DNA from: Pseudomonas weihenstephanensis
Lineage (GTDB): Bacteria; Pseudomonadota; Gammaproteobacteria; Pseudomonadales; Pseudomonadaceae
Assembly (NCBI RefSeq): GCF_001043055.1
Contig: NZ_JYLF01000003.1
Coordinates: forward strand, 558,001 to 622,000
Length of the DNA stretch: 64,000 nucleotides
Direction of reading: 5' to 3'
The notes below the pieces were generated by a model. The model did not search any database. It was given only the letters and a program-made list of their open reading frames with translations, and was not told the DNA's origin. A program made the translations under genes and the position numbers. Below, piece after piece: positions 44,918 through 54,490 of this stretch (positions are counted from its first letter, which is position 1; each line of letters begins with the position of its first letter).

Positions 44918-44953
44918 AAAAACCGTTTCACCTCTGGGTGAAACGGTTTTTTT
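44918..44953 (+). terminator. Rho-independent terminator after the first acyl-CoA dehydrogenase
   Basis: The arms AACCGTTTCACC (44921-44932) and GGTGAAACGGTT (44937-44948) flank a four-base loop and are followed by a seven-T run. The rest of the gap to 45232 (about 280 bases) holds no gene or obvious structure that I can support; it presumably contains the promoter of the GGDEF gene. Confidence 0.9.
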
Positions 44954-45232
44954 ATGCGCGGATTCTGCGTAGCAGTTAGCCAGCACCACGTTCGGCCGCA
45001 GAGCCGTCGTACAACCTGAGATGACGCCCGGTTAAAGGGTGCGCGATTGTGGCGTAATCGCCGGTCACATTGGGCAATAGCGACGACATGCAGAACGCCT
45101 CCGTGAGTCTTTTTTTAATCCGACAAATGCGTTAAGCCTTTTGCCTTTCCAGCCGTTAAAACCTATGGCTGAGGCGACCGGGACGTTTCCAAGTGTGCTT
45201 AACTGCGGTAAAAGCAGGCACAATGCCATTAC

Positions 45233-46552
45233 TTGGTTGTTCGGGTCGGAGCTTTACTTTTGTCGCGTTCTTCTGCTGCATGTGTCAGTCACTTTTTGCC
45301 GTCTCTCCTGCTGCTAATCGCAGGGCTTGCGGCTGCTTACGTCAAAGACCTCAATGTGTTCTTCACCTCGCTCTTCAACGTGCTGCCCACCTTGGTGCTG
45401 TTGTTGGGAGGCGCTTACTGCGCGGTCTACCGCCGCCAGCGTGAATTGTTTTTGATGCTTACGGTGTATATCGCCTATTTCTTGCTCGATACCCAGACCG
45501 ATTACTACCGCGATAACGGCGTTGTGCGCCCGGACGCGGCGGTGATCTTTCATGTGTGCTCACTGTTATTGCCGTTGCTGTACAGCGTGTACGCGGCCTG
45601 GGAGGAGCGCACACATCTGTTTCAGGACCTGGTGGCGCGTTTTGCGGTGCTGTTGGCCATCGGCAGTGTCGCGCTGGGGCTGGAGCAAAGTTACCCACAG
45701 GCGCTGCTCAATTGGCTGGCCGAGATCCGTTGGCCCGCACTGCATGGCCGCTGGATGAGCTTGATTCAGTTGTCGTATCCGGTGTTTTTCATCGGCTTTG
45801 TGCTGCTTGGCTGGCAATACTGGCGCAACCCGCGGCCCCTGCATGCCGCCCAGCTGGTAGGGCTGGTAGGGTTGTTCTGGATGCTGCCGCAGACGTTTAT
45901 CTTGCCGTTCACCCTTAACATCATGTGCAGCCAGGTGATGTTGATGATTGCCGCAGCGGTGGCGCATGAGGCGTATCAAATGGCCTTTCGCGATGAGCTG
46001 ACCGGCCTGCCGGGGCGTCGCGCACTGAATGAACGCTTGCAGCGTTTGGGGCGCAATTACGTGCTGGCCATGAGTGACGTCGACCATTTCAAAAAATTCA
46101 ACGACACCCACGGTCACGATGTGGGCGATCAGGTGCTGCGACTGGTCGCCAGCAAACTGTCCAAAGTCGGCGGTGGCGGTCGGGCCTATCGCTATGGCGG
46201 TGAAGAATTCGCCCTGGTGTTTGCAGGTAAAACGCTGGATGAGTGCATGCCGCATCTCGATGAGTTGCGTGAATCCATTGCGGTTTACAACATCCATTTA
46301 CGCAACCAGGAAAACCGCCCGCAGGACGACCAGCAAGGTCGTCAGCGCCGAGCGGGTACGCGTGCTACCAGCGTGTCGGTGACGGTCAGTATTGGTGTGG
46401 CCGAACGCATGCCAGAACAGCGCACGGCCGAGGAGGTGCTAAAAGCGGCGGACAAGGCGCTCTACAGCGCGAAAAGTGCCGGGCGTAACTGCGTCGTTGC
46501 CTACGGGCAAACCCGACGGGGAGCGGTGCGCACGACAGAAATTCCTGCGTAG
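45233..46552 (+). CDS. Membrane-anchored diguanylate cyclase (GGDEF domain)
   Basis: A protein of about 439 residues. Six or so N-terminal membrane segments (SHFLPSLLLLIAGLAAAY; LVLLLGGAYCAVY; MLTVYIAYFLL; VFFIGFVLLGWQYW; and others) lead to a C-terminal GGDEF domain with MSDVDHFKKFNDTHGHDVGDQVL and the active-site loop RYGGEEFALVF. The active GG(D/E)EF signature is intact; the inhibitory RxxD site just upstream is absent (RAYR). A ~30-residue Gln/Arg-rich insert (RPQDDQQGRQRRAGTR) lies before the last strands. Only TTG starts are available near the N-terminus, so the start is uncertain. It sits between two acyl-CoA dehydrogenase genes. Confidence 0.83.
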   Translation: MVVRVGALLLSRSSAACVSHFLPSLLLLIAGLAAAYVKDLNVFFTSLFNVLPTLVLLLGGAYCAVYRRQRELFLMLTVYIAYFLLDTQTDYYRDNGVVRPDAAVIFHVCSLLLPLLYSVYAAWEERTHLFQDLVARFAVLLAIGSVALGLEQSYPQALLNWLAEIRWPALHGRWMSLIQLSYPVFFIGFVLLGWQYWRNPRPLHAAQLVGLVGLFWMLPQTFILPFTLNIMCSQVMLMIAAAVAHEAYQMAFRDELTGLPGRRALNERLQRLGRNYVLAMSDVDHFKKFNDTHGHDVGDQVLRLVASKLSKVGGGGRAYRYGGEEFALVFAGKTLDECMPHLDELRESIAVYNIHLRNQENRPQDDQQGRQRRAGTRATSVSVTVSIGVAERMPEQRTAEEVLKAADKALYSAKSAGRNCVVAYGQTRRGAVRTTEIPA

Positions 46553-46677
46553 CGTGACCGTACATTAAATTTAAGTCACTACCAGACCCTATGTATCGCA
46601 ATCGTTGTTAAGTTAGACTGGCCATAGCAAAACGTGGCCCGGCTCGGGCTTAACTAGTAGTAATTGCGAGGTTTGTC

Positions 46678-48456
46678 ATGGCTGATTACAAAGCGCCCCT
46701 GCGCGATATGCGCTTCGTCCTTAATGAAGTGTTCGATGTTGCAGCGCTTTGGGGGACATTGCCTGCTTTGGCAGACACGGTTGATGCAGAGACGGTAGAA
46801 GCAATTCTTGAAGAAGCGGGCAAAGTCACCGCTAAAAGTATCGCCCCGCTCAGCCGTAGCGGCGATGAAGAAGGATGCCACTGGCACGATACCGTCGTCA
46901 CCACCCCCGCAGGTTTCGTTGATGCTTATAAAACCTACGCCGAAGGCGGATGGGTGGGCGTCGGTGGCGATCCTGAGTTCGGCGGCATGGGCATGCCCAA
47001 AGCGGTCTCGGCGCAAGTCGAAGAAATGATCAACTCCTCCAGCCTCGCGTTCGGCTTGTACCCGATGCTGACCGCGGGTGCGTGCGTGTCGATCAATGCG
47101 CATGCCAGCGAAGAACTGAAGGCGATGTACCTGCCCAATATGTATTCGGGCGTGTGGGCTGGCTCCATGTGCCTGACCGAACCCCATGCGGGCACTGACT
47201 TGGGGATCATCCGCACCAAGGCCGAACCTCAAGCCGATGGCTCCTACACCCTCAGCGGTACGAAGATTTTCATCACCGGTGGCGAGCACGACCTGACGGA
47301 AAATATCATCCATTTGGTACTGGCCAAGTTGCCGGACGCGCCGGCTGGCCCCAAAGGTATCTCGCTGTTTCTGGTACCCAAATTCAGGGTCAATGCCGAT
47401 GGCAGCCTGGGCGAACGTAACCCGGTCACCTGCGGTTCCATTGAACACAAAATGGGTATTCAAGCGTCGGCAACGTGCGTGATGAACTTCGACGAGGCGG
47501 TGGGTTATCTGGTCGGCGAACCTAACCGTGGTCTGGCAGCGATGTTCACCATGATGAACTACGAACGTTTGGGCGTCGGTATCCAGGGGCTGGCGTCGGG
47601 TGAGCGTTCCTACCAGAACGCGGTGGAATATGCCCGTGATCGCTTGCAAGGCCGCGCTGCGACCGGTGCTCAAGCCAAAGACAAAGCCGCTGATCCGATC
47701 ATCGTCCACGCCGATGTGCGCCGTATGTTGCTGACCATGAAAGCGTGCAACGAAGGCGGGCGAGCGTTCTCCACCTATGTCGCCAACCAGTTGGACATCG
47801 CCAAGTTCAGCCAGGACCCGGCCGCCCGTGAACGGGCCGATGGCCTGGTGGCTTTGCTGACGCCAGTCGCCAAAGCGTTCTTGACCGATTTGGGCCTTGA
47901 AACCACCGTGCACGGTCAGCAGGTGTTTGGCGGTCACGGTTACATTCGTGAATGGGGGCAGGAGCAGTTAGTACGTGATGTGCGTATTACGCAGATCTAC
48001 GAAGGCACCAACGGTATTCAGGCGCTGGACCTGGTGGGGCGCAAGATCGTGGGCAACAACGGGGCGTATTACCGTTTGTATGCCGATGAGATTCGTCAGT
48101 TCATCGCCTCGTCGTGTGGCGACTTGAATGAATTCACCGCACCGCTGGCAAGCGCTTTGGACACACTTGATGAGTTGACGGCCTGGGTTTTGGAACATTC
48201 GAAAATTAATCCGAACGAAATTGGCGCGGGTTGCGTCGAGTACCTGCAAGTTTTTGGTTACACAACGTATGCCTACATGTGGGCGCTGATGGCCAAGGCT
48301 GCGCAGGGCAAGGAGTCTGAGGACGCGTTTTATGTCAGCAAAATGGGCACGGCGCGCTTCTACTTCCAACGTTTGCTGCCGCGTATCCACTCGCTGAGTG
48401 CTTCGGTCAAGGCCGGTAGCGAGTCGCTGTATTTGCTGGATGAAGCACACTTTTAA
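46678..48456 (+). CDS. Acyl-CoA dehydrogenase, long FadE type (second paralogue)
   Basis: A 592-residue acyl-CoA dehydrogenase starting [20 protein letters not shown], strongly similar along its length to the gene at 43091. Shared segments: [77 protein letters not shown], and YEGTNGIQALDLVGRK. It probably corresponds to PA0508, reported as a medium-chain FadE. The C-terminus ends LYLLDEAHF. A GacA box begins 15 bases after its stop, so its 3' end borders the rsmY promoter. Confidence 0.92.
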   Translation: MADYKAPLRDMRFVLNEVFDVAALWGTLPALADTVDAETVEAILEEAGKVTAKSIAPLSRSGDEEGCHWHDTVVTTPAGFVDAYKTYAEGGWVGVGGDPEFGGMGMPKAVSAQVEEMINSSSLAFGLYPMLTAGACVSINAHASEELKAMYLPNMYSGVWAGSMCLTEPHAGTDLGIIRTKAEPQADGSYTLSGTKIFITGGEHDLTENIIHLVLAKLPDAPAGPKGISLFLVPKFRVNADGSLGERNPVTCGSIEHKMGIQASATCVMNFDEAVGYLVGEPNRGLAAMFTMMNYERLGVGIQGLASGERSYQNAVEYARDRLQGRAATGAQAKDKAADPIIVHADVRRMLLTMKACNEGGRAFSTYVANQLDIAKFSQDPAARERADGLVALLTPVAKAFLTDLGLETTVHGQQVFGGHGYIREWGQEQLVRDVRITQIYEGTNGIQALDLVGRKIVGNNGAYYRLYADEIRQFIASSCGDLNEFTAPLASALDTLDELTAWVLEHSKINPNEIGAGCVEYLQVFGYTTYAYMWALMAKAAQGKESEDAFYVSKMGTARFYFQRLLPRIHSLSASVKAGSESLYLLDEAHF

Positions 48457-48470
48457 GCTGTTTAACGTTA

Positions 48471-48488
48471 TGTAAGCATTTGCTTACA
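48471..48488 (+). promoter_or_regulatory. GacA-binding upstream activating sequence
   Basis: TGTAAG-CATTTG-CTTACA matches the GacA box consensus TGTAAGN6CTTACA exactly, within a perfect 14-bp-arm palindrome spanning 48465-48494. GacA~P binds such boxes upstream of rsmX/Y/Z genes. Its centre is about 65 bases before the probable start of the small RNA, the usual distance. A possible -10 (TAATCT) lies at 48533-48538. Confidence 0.93.
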
Positions 48489-48543
48489 TAACGTGCTGGC
48501 AATCGTCCATATCGCAGAATTGGATCCATCGGTAATCTACTTC

Positions 48544-48669
48544 ACATGGACGTCGAGCAGGAAGCTCAAAGAAATAACAGGGACACGTAGGATTCTGCCA
48601 GGATGGCGGAGTGAAAAGGATGTCAGGGAAACAGTCTGCAAAACCCCGCTTCGGCGGGGTTTTCTTTTT
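48544..48669 (+). ncRNA. rsmY: RsmY-type regulatory small RNA (RsmA/CsrA sponge)
   Basis: About 125 nt, start approximate. GGA motifs, the RsmA/RsmE binding signal, occur at 559-562, 579-583, 589-592, 600-603, 617-620 and 625-629 (all +48000). Two are displayed in hairpin loops: GAGC-AGGAA-GCTC (48555-48567) and GCC-AGGAT-GGC (48597-48607). The RNA ends in a strong terminator. A perfect GacA box lies upstream. The nearby LysR and class III aminotransferase genes fit the rsmY neighbourhood of P. aeruginosa, which favours rsmY over rsmX or rsmZ. It titrates RsmA/RsmE proteins and so derepresses secondary-metabolite and biofilm genes. Confidence 0.85.
48640..48669 (+). terminator. Rho-independent terminator of the RsmY-type RNA
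   Basis: AAAACCCCGC (48640-48649) pairs with GCGGGGTTTT around a TTCG-type tetraloop and is followed by CTTTTT. The GC stem, stable loop and T-run are classical. Confidence 0.93.
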
Positions 48670-48693
48670 GTGCGTCAGAAATACGTGTATGCG

Positions 48694-48719
48694 TTGTAGG
48701 AGCGAGCTTGTTCGCGCGC
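48694..48719. repeat. Single REP-like element
   Basis: TTGTAGGAGCGAGCTTGTTCGCG is the common Pseudomonas GTGGGAGCGAGCTTGCTCGCG-type repeat with an internal CGAGCTTGTTCG hairpin. It lies between the small RNA and the convergent LysR gene. Confidence 0.65.
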
Positions 48720-48747
48720 CCTCATGCAGCGGGTCAATAAACGTGAC

Positions 48748-49647
48748 CTACAGCGTTGATTCTTCACGCTGCATCACATCCTCAAGCAGGGTACGCAACA
48801 ACCCCAGCGTGGCTTGTTGGCGCTGCACATCGCGACACACCAGCCCCACTTTGAGCGGCACCCTCGGCTCACTCAGCGGCTTCCACAGCAGCGCCTTGTC
48901 ATCGTGTTCGTGACGTGAACGCCCCGGCAGTACCGTGGCCAACTTGCTGTGCGGCAAGCTGTCGAGAATCCCGGCCATCGTATTGAGCTCAGCCTGCACT
49001 TGCGGCCGTCGGCCCAGATTGGCCAGTTGGCTCTGCCAGATCTGGCGCACCTGAAACTCTTCCCCGAGCAGCAGCATGGGCAATTCGGCCGCCTGGCTTA
49101 ACGACACCTTTTTGAATTCACGCAGCGGATGGTCTGCCGGGATGACCAGTTGCAGTTCATCTTCGTACAGCAACATTCCGTGCAAGCCAGGCTGGCGGGG
49201 CGGCAGGTAGCTGATGCCGATGTCGAGTGAGCCATTGAGCAAACGCCGCTCAATCTCAAGCCCGGTCAGTTCGTAAATCTGTACCACCAAATGCGGTTGC
49301 GCCTGGCGCACGCGTTCGAGCATTTGCGGCACCAGGCTGGTGTGTACGGTTTGCAGCACGCCGATGGCCAGGGTCCGCAGCGCGTGGCCTTGAAAGTTGC
49401 GCAACGCCTCTTTGGCGCGCTGCAAACCGTCAAGGAGCGGTAACGCGTGGTTGTACAGCGTGTGCGCGGCAAGGGTTGGCAGCAAGCGCTTGCTGCTGCG
49501 CTCGAACAGGCTGACATCAAGGTTATGTTCGAGCTGGCGAATCTGCTGCGAGAGTGCCGGCTGGGAGATGGAAAGGCGCTCGGCAGCACGGCCCACATGG
49601 CCTTCTTCGTACACCGCGACGAAATAACGCAGTTGTTTGAAATCCAT
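48748..49647 (-). CDS. LysR-family transcriptional regulator
   Basis: A 299-residue LTTR with an N-terminal winged helix (MDFKQLRYFVAVYEEGHVGRAAERLSISQPALSQQIRQLEHNL) and a periplasmic-binding-protein-like effector domain (RTLAIGVLQTVHTSLVPQ onward), closest in pattern to the CynR/BenM-like group. It is divergent from the class III aminotransferase gene with a 229-base gap, the usual position for a target. The effector is unknown. Its end converges on the rsmY transcript. Confidence 0.9.
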   Translation of the reverse strand: MDFKQLRYFVAVYEEGHVGRAAERLSISQPALSQQIRQLEHNLDVSLFERSSKRLLPTLAAHTLYNHALPLLDGLQRAKEALRNFQGHALRTLAIGVLQTVHTSLVPQMLERVRQAQPHLVVQIYELTGLEIERRLLNGSLDIGISYLPPRQPGLHGMLLYEDELQLVIPADHPLREFKKVSLSQAAELPMLLLGEEFQVRQIWQSQLANLGRRPQVQAELNTMAGILDSLPHSKLATVLPGRSRHEHDDKALLWKPLSEPRVPLKVGLVCRDVQRQQATLGLLRTLLEDVMQREESTL

Positions 49648-49876
49648 AAGTATTACTTATCGAAAATGCTTAAAAAACGAAATGGCTCAAAGGCCGACAG
49701 GCGCCTAGTCTACGCCCATTCCAAAGGGCTCGTAGAGCCAGAGAACGTCATGAAAAGCGATTGTGCAGGCCTGTTTTACATAGGCAAGGCTGAAAACCCC
49801 ACAGAGGGATTAGCCTCGCACTGGCATGACGCTCAGTTGCAAATCGATTCGGCTTATGTTCACAAGGTCCGCGTGC

Positions 49877-51160
49877 ATGAACCTGTTTAACCTGCGTCGC
49901 CCTTCTTCCAGCCTTGATGCTGAGGCGGTTGAAGCTGTGTCACTCCCGATCTGCCCTGAGGCGGCCCGCGATTGCCTGATGCCCAGCGTCGAGCGCCCGG
50001 CGCAGGTTTTTGTGCGCGGCCAAGGGTCGTGGATGTGGGACAGCGAAAGCCGGGCGTATCTGGATTTTACCCAGGGCGGTGCCGCAAACAGCTTGGGTCA
50101 TAGCCCGGCGGTCTTGATCAAGGCACTGGCTGAGCAGGCGCAATCGTTGATCAACCCGGGATCGGGCTATTTCAATCACGGGATGTTGAGCCTGGCTGAG
50201 CGGTTGTGTCACAGCACGGGCAGCGATCAGGTGCATTTTCTCAACACCGGCGCTGAGGCCAACGAAGGCGCGATCAAGCTGGCGCGCAAATGGGGCCAAC
50301 TGCATCGTGGCGGCGCGCATCGCATCATTACCGCCACGCACAGTTGCCATGGCCGCAGCTTCGGTGCGATGTCGGCCTCGGGCAGCGCGACGTTTGATAA
50401 CCGCTTCGAGCCGCAATTGCCGGGGTTTATCAATGTGCCGTTCAACGACTTGCCTGCCTTGCACGCAGCGGTCGACGCGCAAACCGTGGCCATCATGCTG
50501 GAGCCGGTGCAGAGCGAGGCAGGGGTGATCCCGGCCACCGAGCATTACCTCAAGGGTGTTGAGCGCTTGTGCCGTGAGTTAGGCATTTTGCTGATCCTTG
50601 ATGAAGTACAAACCGGTATGGGCCGTTGCGGCACCTTGTTGGCAGAGCAGCACTACGGCGTTCGTGCCGACATCATCACTCTGGGTAAAGGTTTGGGCGG
50701 TGGTGTTCCGCTCGCGGCGCTGCTGGCGCGTGGTCAAGCGTGTTGCCTGGAAGCCGACGAGTTGGGCGGCACCCATCACGGTAATGCCTTGATGACTGGC
50801 GCAGGTAGCGTTGTGCTCGATGCCGTGCTGGAGAAAGGTTTTTTGCAGCAGGTTCGCGATGCGGGGCAGCACCTGCGCGAGGGTCTGGGCCGATTGGCCA
50901 ATAGTTATGCACAGGGTGAATTGCGGGGGCAGGGCCTGATGTGGGGGCTGACGCTGTCGGATAACTCGGCAAATGAGGTTGTAAAAGCTGCGTTGTATGA
51001 AGGTTTGTTGATTACAGCGCCACAGCCCAATTGCCTGCGTTTCACCCCGGCACTGTGCGTCAGCAAAGGCAACATCGATGAAATGCTGTTGCGTCTGGCC
51101 CGAGCGTTTGCCCGTGTCCGCACTGCGCAATTGCAGTGCCGTCGTGCAGCAGTGATCTAA
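49877..51160 (+). CDS. Class III PLP-dependent aminotransferase (acetylornithine-transaminase-like)
   Basis: A 427-residue fold-type I aminotransferase. The ATG at 49877 gives MNLFNLRRPSSSLDAEAVEA. Signatures: YLDFTQGGAANSLGHSPAVL, HFLNTGAEANEGAIKLARKWG, HSCHGRSFGAMSASG, LEPVQSEAGVIPA, LLILDEVQTGMGRCG, and the PLP lysine in ITLGKGLGGGVPLAA. A homologue (PA0530) lies near rsmY in P. aeruginosa. The amino donor is not predictable; ArgD/AstC-like omega-amino acids are likely candidates. It is probably controlled by the divergent LysR regulator. Confidence 0.88.
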   Translation: MNLFNLRRPSSSLDAEAVEAVSLPICPEAARDCLMPSVERPAQVFVRGQGSWMWDSESRAYLDFTQGGAANSLGHSPAVLIKALAEQAQSLINPGSGYFNHGMLSLAERLCHSTGSDQVHFLNTGAEANEGAIKLARKWGQLHRGGAHRIITATHSCHGRSFGAMSASGSATFDNRFEPQLPGFINVPFNDLPALHAAVDAQTVAIMLEPVQSEAGVIPATEHYLKGVERLCRELGILLILDEVQTGMGRCGTLLAEQHYGVRADIITLGKGLGGGVPLAALLARGQACCLEADELGGTHHGNALMTGAGSVVLDAVLEKGFLQQVRDAGQHLREGLGRLANSYAQGELRGQGLMWGLTLSDNSANEVVKAALYEGLLITAPQPNCLRFTPALCVSKGNIDEMLLRLARAFARVRTAQLQCRRAAVI

Positions 51161-51203
51161 GCGTCATACAGAATTTAAAGAACCGTCTCGCGGTATAACG
51201 CAT

Positions 51204-51242
51204 CGCCCTGTGCCTGTTTCGTTCGGCACGGGGCGTTTTTTT
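51204..51242 (+). terminator. Rho-independent terminator after the aminotransferase gene
   Basis: CGCCCTGTGCC (51204-51214) pairs with GGCACGGGGCG (51225-51235) with one wobble, followed by seven Ts. Confidence 0.9.
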
Positions 51243-51337
51243 GCCTGTGCAAAACTACAACTGAACCTTTCGCCGTGGCTCAGAGTCGATTAATCGTAGG
51301 GCTTGATTGAGCCCACCTTTGATTGGGGACGGAACAC

Positions 51338-51496
51338 ATGGACATTATTCGCATCATCATCGCCATCTTGCTGCCGCCGCTTGGCGTGTTTTTGCAGGTC
51401 GGTTTCGCGGGCGCTTTTTGGCTGAACATTTTGCTGACGCTGTTGGGTTACTTCCCCGGCGTGATTCACGCCGTGTACATCATCGCCAAGCGCTAA
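51338..51496 (+). CDS. PMP3 / UPF0057 small membrane protein
   Basis: A 52-residue protein, MDIIRIIIAILLPPLGVFLQ followed by VGFAGAFWLNILLTLLGYFP and GVIHAVYIIAKR. It has the two-helix PMP3/YqaE architecture with LPPLGVF in helix one and LGYFPGVIHAVYI in helix two. Family members influence membrane potential and salt tolerance in several organisms. It lies alone between a terminator and the 3' end of the PQQ operon. Confidence 0.93.
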   Translation: MDIIRIIIAILLPPLGVFLQVGFAGAFWLNILLTLLGYFPGVIHAVYIIAKR

Positions 51497-51554
51497 GCCC
51501 TCTACGACCCTCGACCCTGAAGGCTGCGATCGTGTGATGGATCGCAGCCAGCGC

Positions 51555-53387
51555 CTACGAGCTGGGGTTCATGACGTTTTGATAAAACTGCCACTCCTGC
51601 TCCAGCGCGTGTGCCTGGTTACTGGCCTTGCGAAAGCCGTGGCGTTCGTCAGGGTAGTAGTGCGCTTTGGCCGGGATGCCGTTTTGTTGCAGGGCGTGCA
51701 GCATGTCGCGGGTCTGCTGCGGCACCACCACGGCATCCAGTTCGCCCTGAAAGAAAATCACCGGCACCTGGATGTTTGCCGCGTGCAATAACGGCGTACG
51801 GGCAGCGTAGCGTTCGGCATCACGCTCAGGGTCGCCGATCAGCCAGTCCATGTAATCGCCCTCGAACTTGTGCGTGTCGCGCGCCAGTGCAACCGGATCG
51901 CTGACGCCATACAAGCTGGCCCCTGCGCGGAACACCTGTTTGAACGCCAAGGCGCACAACGTGGTGTAACCCCCTGCGCTGCCGCCGCGAATGAAGGCGT
52001 TATCGGGATTGATCAGACCCTTGTCAGCCAGATAACTGACCACCGCACACGCATCTTCGACATCCACTTCACCCCATTTCAGGTGCAGCGCCTGACGGTA
52101 TTCGCGGCCATAGCCGGTGCTGCCGCGATAGTTGAGGTCGGCCACGGCAAAGCCGCGTTGCGTCCAGTACTGGATCCGCGGGTCGAGCATTGGATAACAG
52201 GCCGAAGTCGGGCCGCCGTGGATAAACACCACCAGCGGCGGTCGGCTTTCACCGTGCATGGCCGGGTAGAAAAAACCGTGTGCCTGGCTGCCTGCCGACG
52301 GGTAGTTCAGGATTTGCGGACGGCTGATCTGTGCCTGGGGCAAGGGCGCGATGCCGCCGGCAAGCACGGTCACCTGCCGGGTATCGCGCGCGATACGGAT
52401 GACCGCAGAGGGACTGACAGGTGAGGCGGCGATGCAATAAAGCGCGTCATCGTCCAGCGCCAGGCTACGGAAACGGCTGTATTGGCCGGTGAAGTCGTCA
52501 ATGTTGGCATCAGACGCGTGTATGCCCAAGCGTCCAAAGCCGTGTTCGGTCCAACTGGCCAGGTATGCGCCGTCGCCCAACGGCAGCCACGTGCTGGCGC
52601 CCAGTTGCCAAGGTGCGGGCGCGTGATCGGCTGCTGCACTCGGCAACGCCACTAAGCCCGTGGCAGATTCAGCCCACGGTTGCCAAAAACCACCACGGTC
52701 TGTCAGGCAATACAGGCGGTTGTTTTGATCAAAACGCGGTTGTTGCAACGACTCTTCGCGGTCATTGCCTGCCAGGCAGACGGGTGACTGCCAGCCGCTT
52801 GCCCCGTGGTGTTCAACCAGCATCAAACGGGTTGATGTCCACGGCTGATGCGGGCGGCTCCACTCAATCCACGCCAGTCGCTGGCCGTCGGGGCTGAGGG
52901 TGGGTGCGGCATAAAAATCTGCACCCTGGGCCAGCACGCAACGCTCTAATGTGGCCGGGTCAACGCTGACCAGGCGATGTTGGTCGGCCTCTTCTTCGAC
53001 TGCCAACACCCGGCCCTGGGCAAATTGCACATCACCATAGCGGCAGGTGCCTTGGGTCAAGGCGCGTGGCGCCGTGCCGGCCAGTGTTTGCCAGTACAGT
53101 TGTTGATCAGACTCGTTGACGAACACCACGCCGTCATCGCTCAGGCAAAACGATCCACCGCCGTACTCGTACACCCGGCTGCGCACGCTGAAACCGTCGG
53201 GGGTCAGGCAATGTGCCTGGCCGTCACGCCAGTGCCAGATGCGGCAAGCGGCATCCTGAGGGCGGTATTCGTTCCAGAACAGGCCGCGCGGGCCGTGTTT
53301 GAGTTCGGCGAAATCCACCCCGGCGGCCACGGCGAGGGCGGCGCTGAACGGTTCAACCTTTGGCGATGAGTCGTGAGTTTCGGTCAT
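51555..53387 (-). CDS. pqqH: S9-family prolyl-oligopeptidase-like peptidase of the PQQ cluster
   Basis: A 610-residue serine peptidase with an N-terminal beta-propeller and a C-terminal alpha/beta hydrolase. The nucleophile is in [12 protein letters not shown], with the catalytic histidine in [14 protein letters not shown] near the C-terminus. The ATG at 53387 ([18 protein letters not shown]) is used; it overlaps pqqE by 35 bases. Homologues close the PQQ operon in Pseudomonas (pqqH, also called pqqM). A role in trimming the PQQ precursor peptide has been suggested but is not certain. No signal peptide, so cytoplasmic. Confidence 0.85.
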   Translation of the reverse strand: MTETHDSSPKVEPFSAALAVAAGVDFAELKHGPRGLFWNEYRPQDAACRIWHWRDGQAHCLTPDGFSVRSRVYEYGGGSFCLSDDGVVFVNESDQQLYWQTLAGTAPRALTQGTCRYGDVQFAQGRVLAVEEEADQHRLVSVDPATLERCVLAQGADFYAAPTLSPDGQRLAWIEWSRPHQPWTSTRLMLVEHHGASGWQSPVCLAGNDREESLQQPRFDQNNRLYCLTDRGGFWQPWAESATGLVALPSAAADHAPAPWQLGASTWLPLGDGAYLASWTEHGFGRLGIHASDANIDDFTGQYSRFRSLALDDDALYCIAASPVSPSAVIRIARDTRQVTVLAGGIAPLPQAQISRPQILNYPSAGSQAHGFFYPAMHGESRPPLVVFIHGGPTSACYPMLDPRIQYWTQRGFAVADLNYRGSTGYGREYRQALHLKWGEVDVEDACAVVSYLADKGLINPDNAFIRGGSAGGYTTLCALAFKQVFRAGASLYGVSDPVALARDTHKFEGDYMDWLIGDPERDAERYAARTPLLHAANIQVPVIFFQGELDAVVVPQQTRDMLHALQQNGIPAKAHYYPDERHGFRKASNQAHALEQEWQFYQNVMNPSS

Positions 53388-54483
53388 TTCGAAAGGCCAG
53401 TTGCTCAATGGTTTGGGTGGCGTGCTCGGCTTCTTCGCGCGCCTTGAGGATCAGGTCATGGTGAGGCGACTTGCTGCACACCGGGTCTGCATTGCTTGCA
53501 TCGCCGGTGAGCATAAAGGCTTGGCAGCGACAGCCGCCGAAGTCCTTTTCTTTCTCGTCACACGAGCGGCACGGCTCGGGCATCCAGTCATAGCCGCGAA
53601 AACGGTTGAAGCCAAACGAGTCGTACCAAATGTGCTGCATGCTGTGATCGCGCACGTTGGGGAACTGGACCGGCATCTGCCTCGCACCATGACACGGTAA
53701 TGCGGTGCCGTCAGGGGTGACGGTCAAAAAGATACTGCCCCAACCGTTCATGCAGGCTTTAGGGCGCTCTTCGTAGTAGTCCGGGGTGACGAAAATCAGC
53801 TTGCAGGGATGGCCTTGGGCCTCCAGCTTGGCGCGGTATTCGTTGGTGATGCGTTCTGCGCGCACCAGTTGCTCTTTGGTCGGCAACAAGCCCACGCGGT
53901 TGAGCTGCGCCCAGCCGTAGAACTGGCAAGTGGCGAGTTCGACGAAGTCGGCTTCCAGTGCGATGCACAGTTCGATGATGCGATCGATCTTGTCGATGTT
54001 GTGCCGATGGGTGACAAAGTTCAGCACCATCGGGTAGCCGTGAGCCTTGACTGCGCGGGCCATTTCCAGCTTTTGCGCGAAGGCTTTTTTCGACCCGGCA
54101 AGCAGGTTGTTCACTTGCTCGTCGCTGGCCTGAAAGCTGATTTGAATGTGATCCAGCCCGGCCTTTTTGAAGTCGCTGATCTTTTGTTCGGTCAGTCCGA
54201 TGCCCGACGTGATCAGGTTGGTATAGAAGCCCAACTTGCGCGCTTCACCAATCAGTTCGGCCAGGTCCTGGCGCACCAACGGCTCGCCCCCCGAGAAGCC
54301 CAGTTGGGCGGCGCCCATTTCGCGCGCCTCGCGAAACACCTTGATCCACTGTTCGGTGCTCAGTTCTTTGCCTTGCTGGGCGAAATCCAGCGGGTTAGAG
54401 CAATACGGGCATTGCAGCGGGCAGCGATAGGTCAGCTCCGCCAATAGCCAGAGCGGCAGGCCCACTTCGGGTTTGGGCGGCAT
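53353..54483 (-). CDS. pqqE: PqqA peptide cyclase (radical SAM)
   Basis: A 376-residue radical-SAM/SPASM enzyme. The ATG at 54483 gives [20 protein letters not shown]. The SAM cluster motif is CPLQCPYC near residues 21-28. The SPASM cysteines are in the C-terminal part ([39 protein letters not shown]). It links the Glu16 and Tyr20 side chains of PqqA by a carbon-carbon bond, with PqqD presenting the peptide. It starts seven bases after pqqD. Confidence 0.95.
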   Translation of the reverse strand: MPPKPEVGLPLWLLAELTYRCPLQCPYCSNPLDFAQQGKELSTEQWIKVFREAREMGAAQLGFSGGEPLVRQDLAELIGEARKLGFYTNLITSGIGLTEQKISDFKKAGLDHIQISFQASDEQVNNLLAGSKKAFAQKLEMARAVKAHGYPMVLNFVTHRHNIDKIDRIIELCIALEADFVELATCQFYGWAQLNRVGLLPTKEQLVRAERITNEYRAKLEAQGHPCKLIFVTPDYYEERPKACMNGWGSIFLTVTPDGTALPCHGARQMPVQFPNVRDHSMQHIWYDSFGFNRFRGYDWMPEPCRSCDEKEKDFGGCRCQAFMLTGDASNADPVCSKSPHHDLILKAREEAEHATQTIEQLAFRNDRNSRLIAKG

Positions 54484-54490
54484 CAGGCTG

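Noticed and set aside
49447..49890. A 147-codon plus-strand frame overlapping the LysR start and its promoter region
   Set aside because: It mostly covers the antisense of the LysR helix-turn-helix region, has no domain, and lacks a ribosome site.
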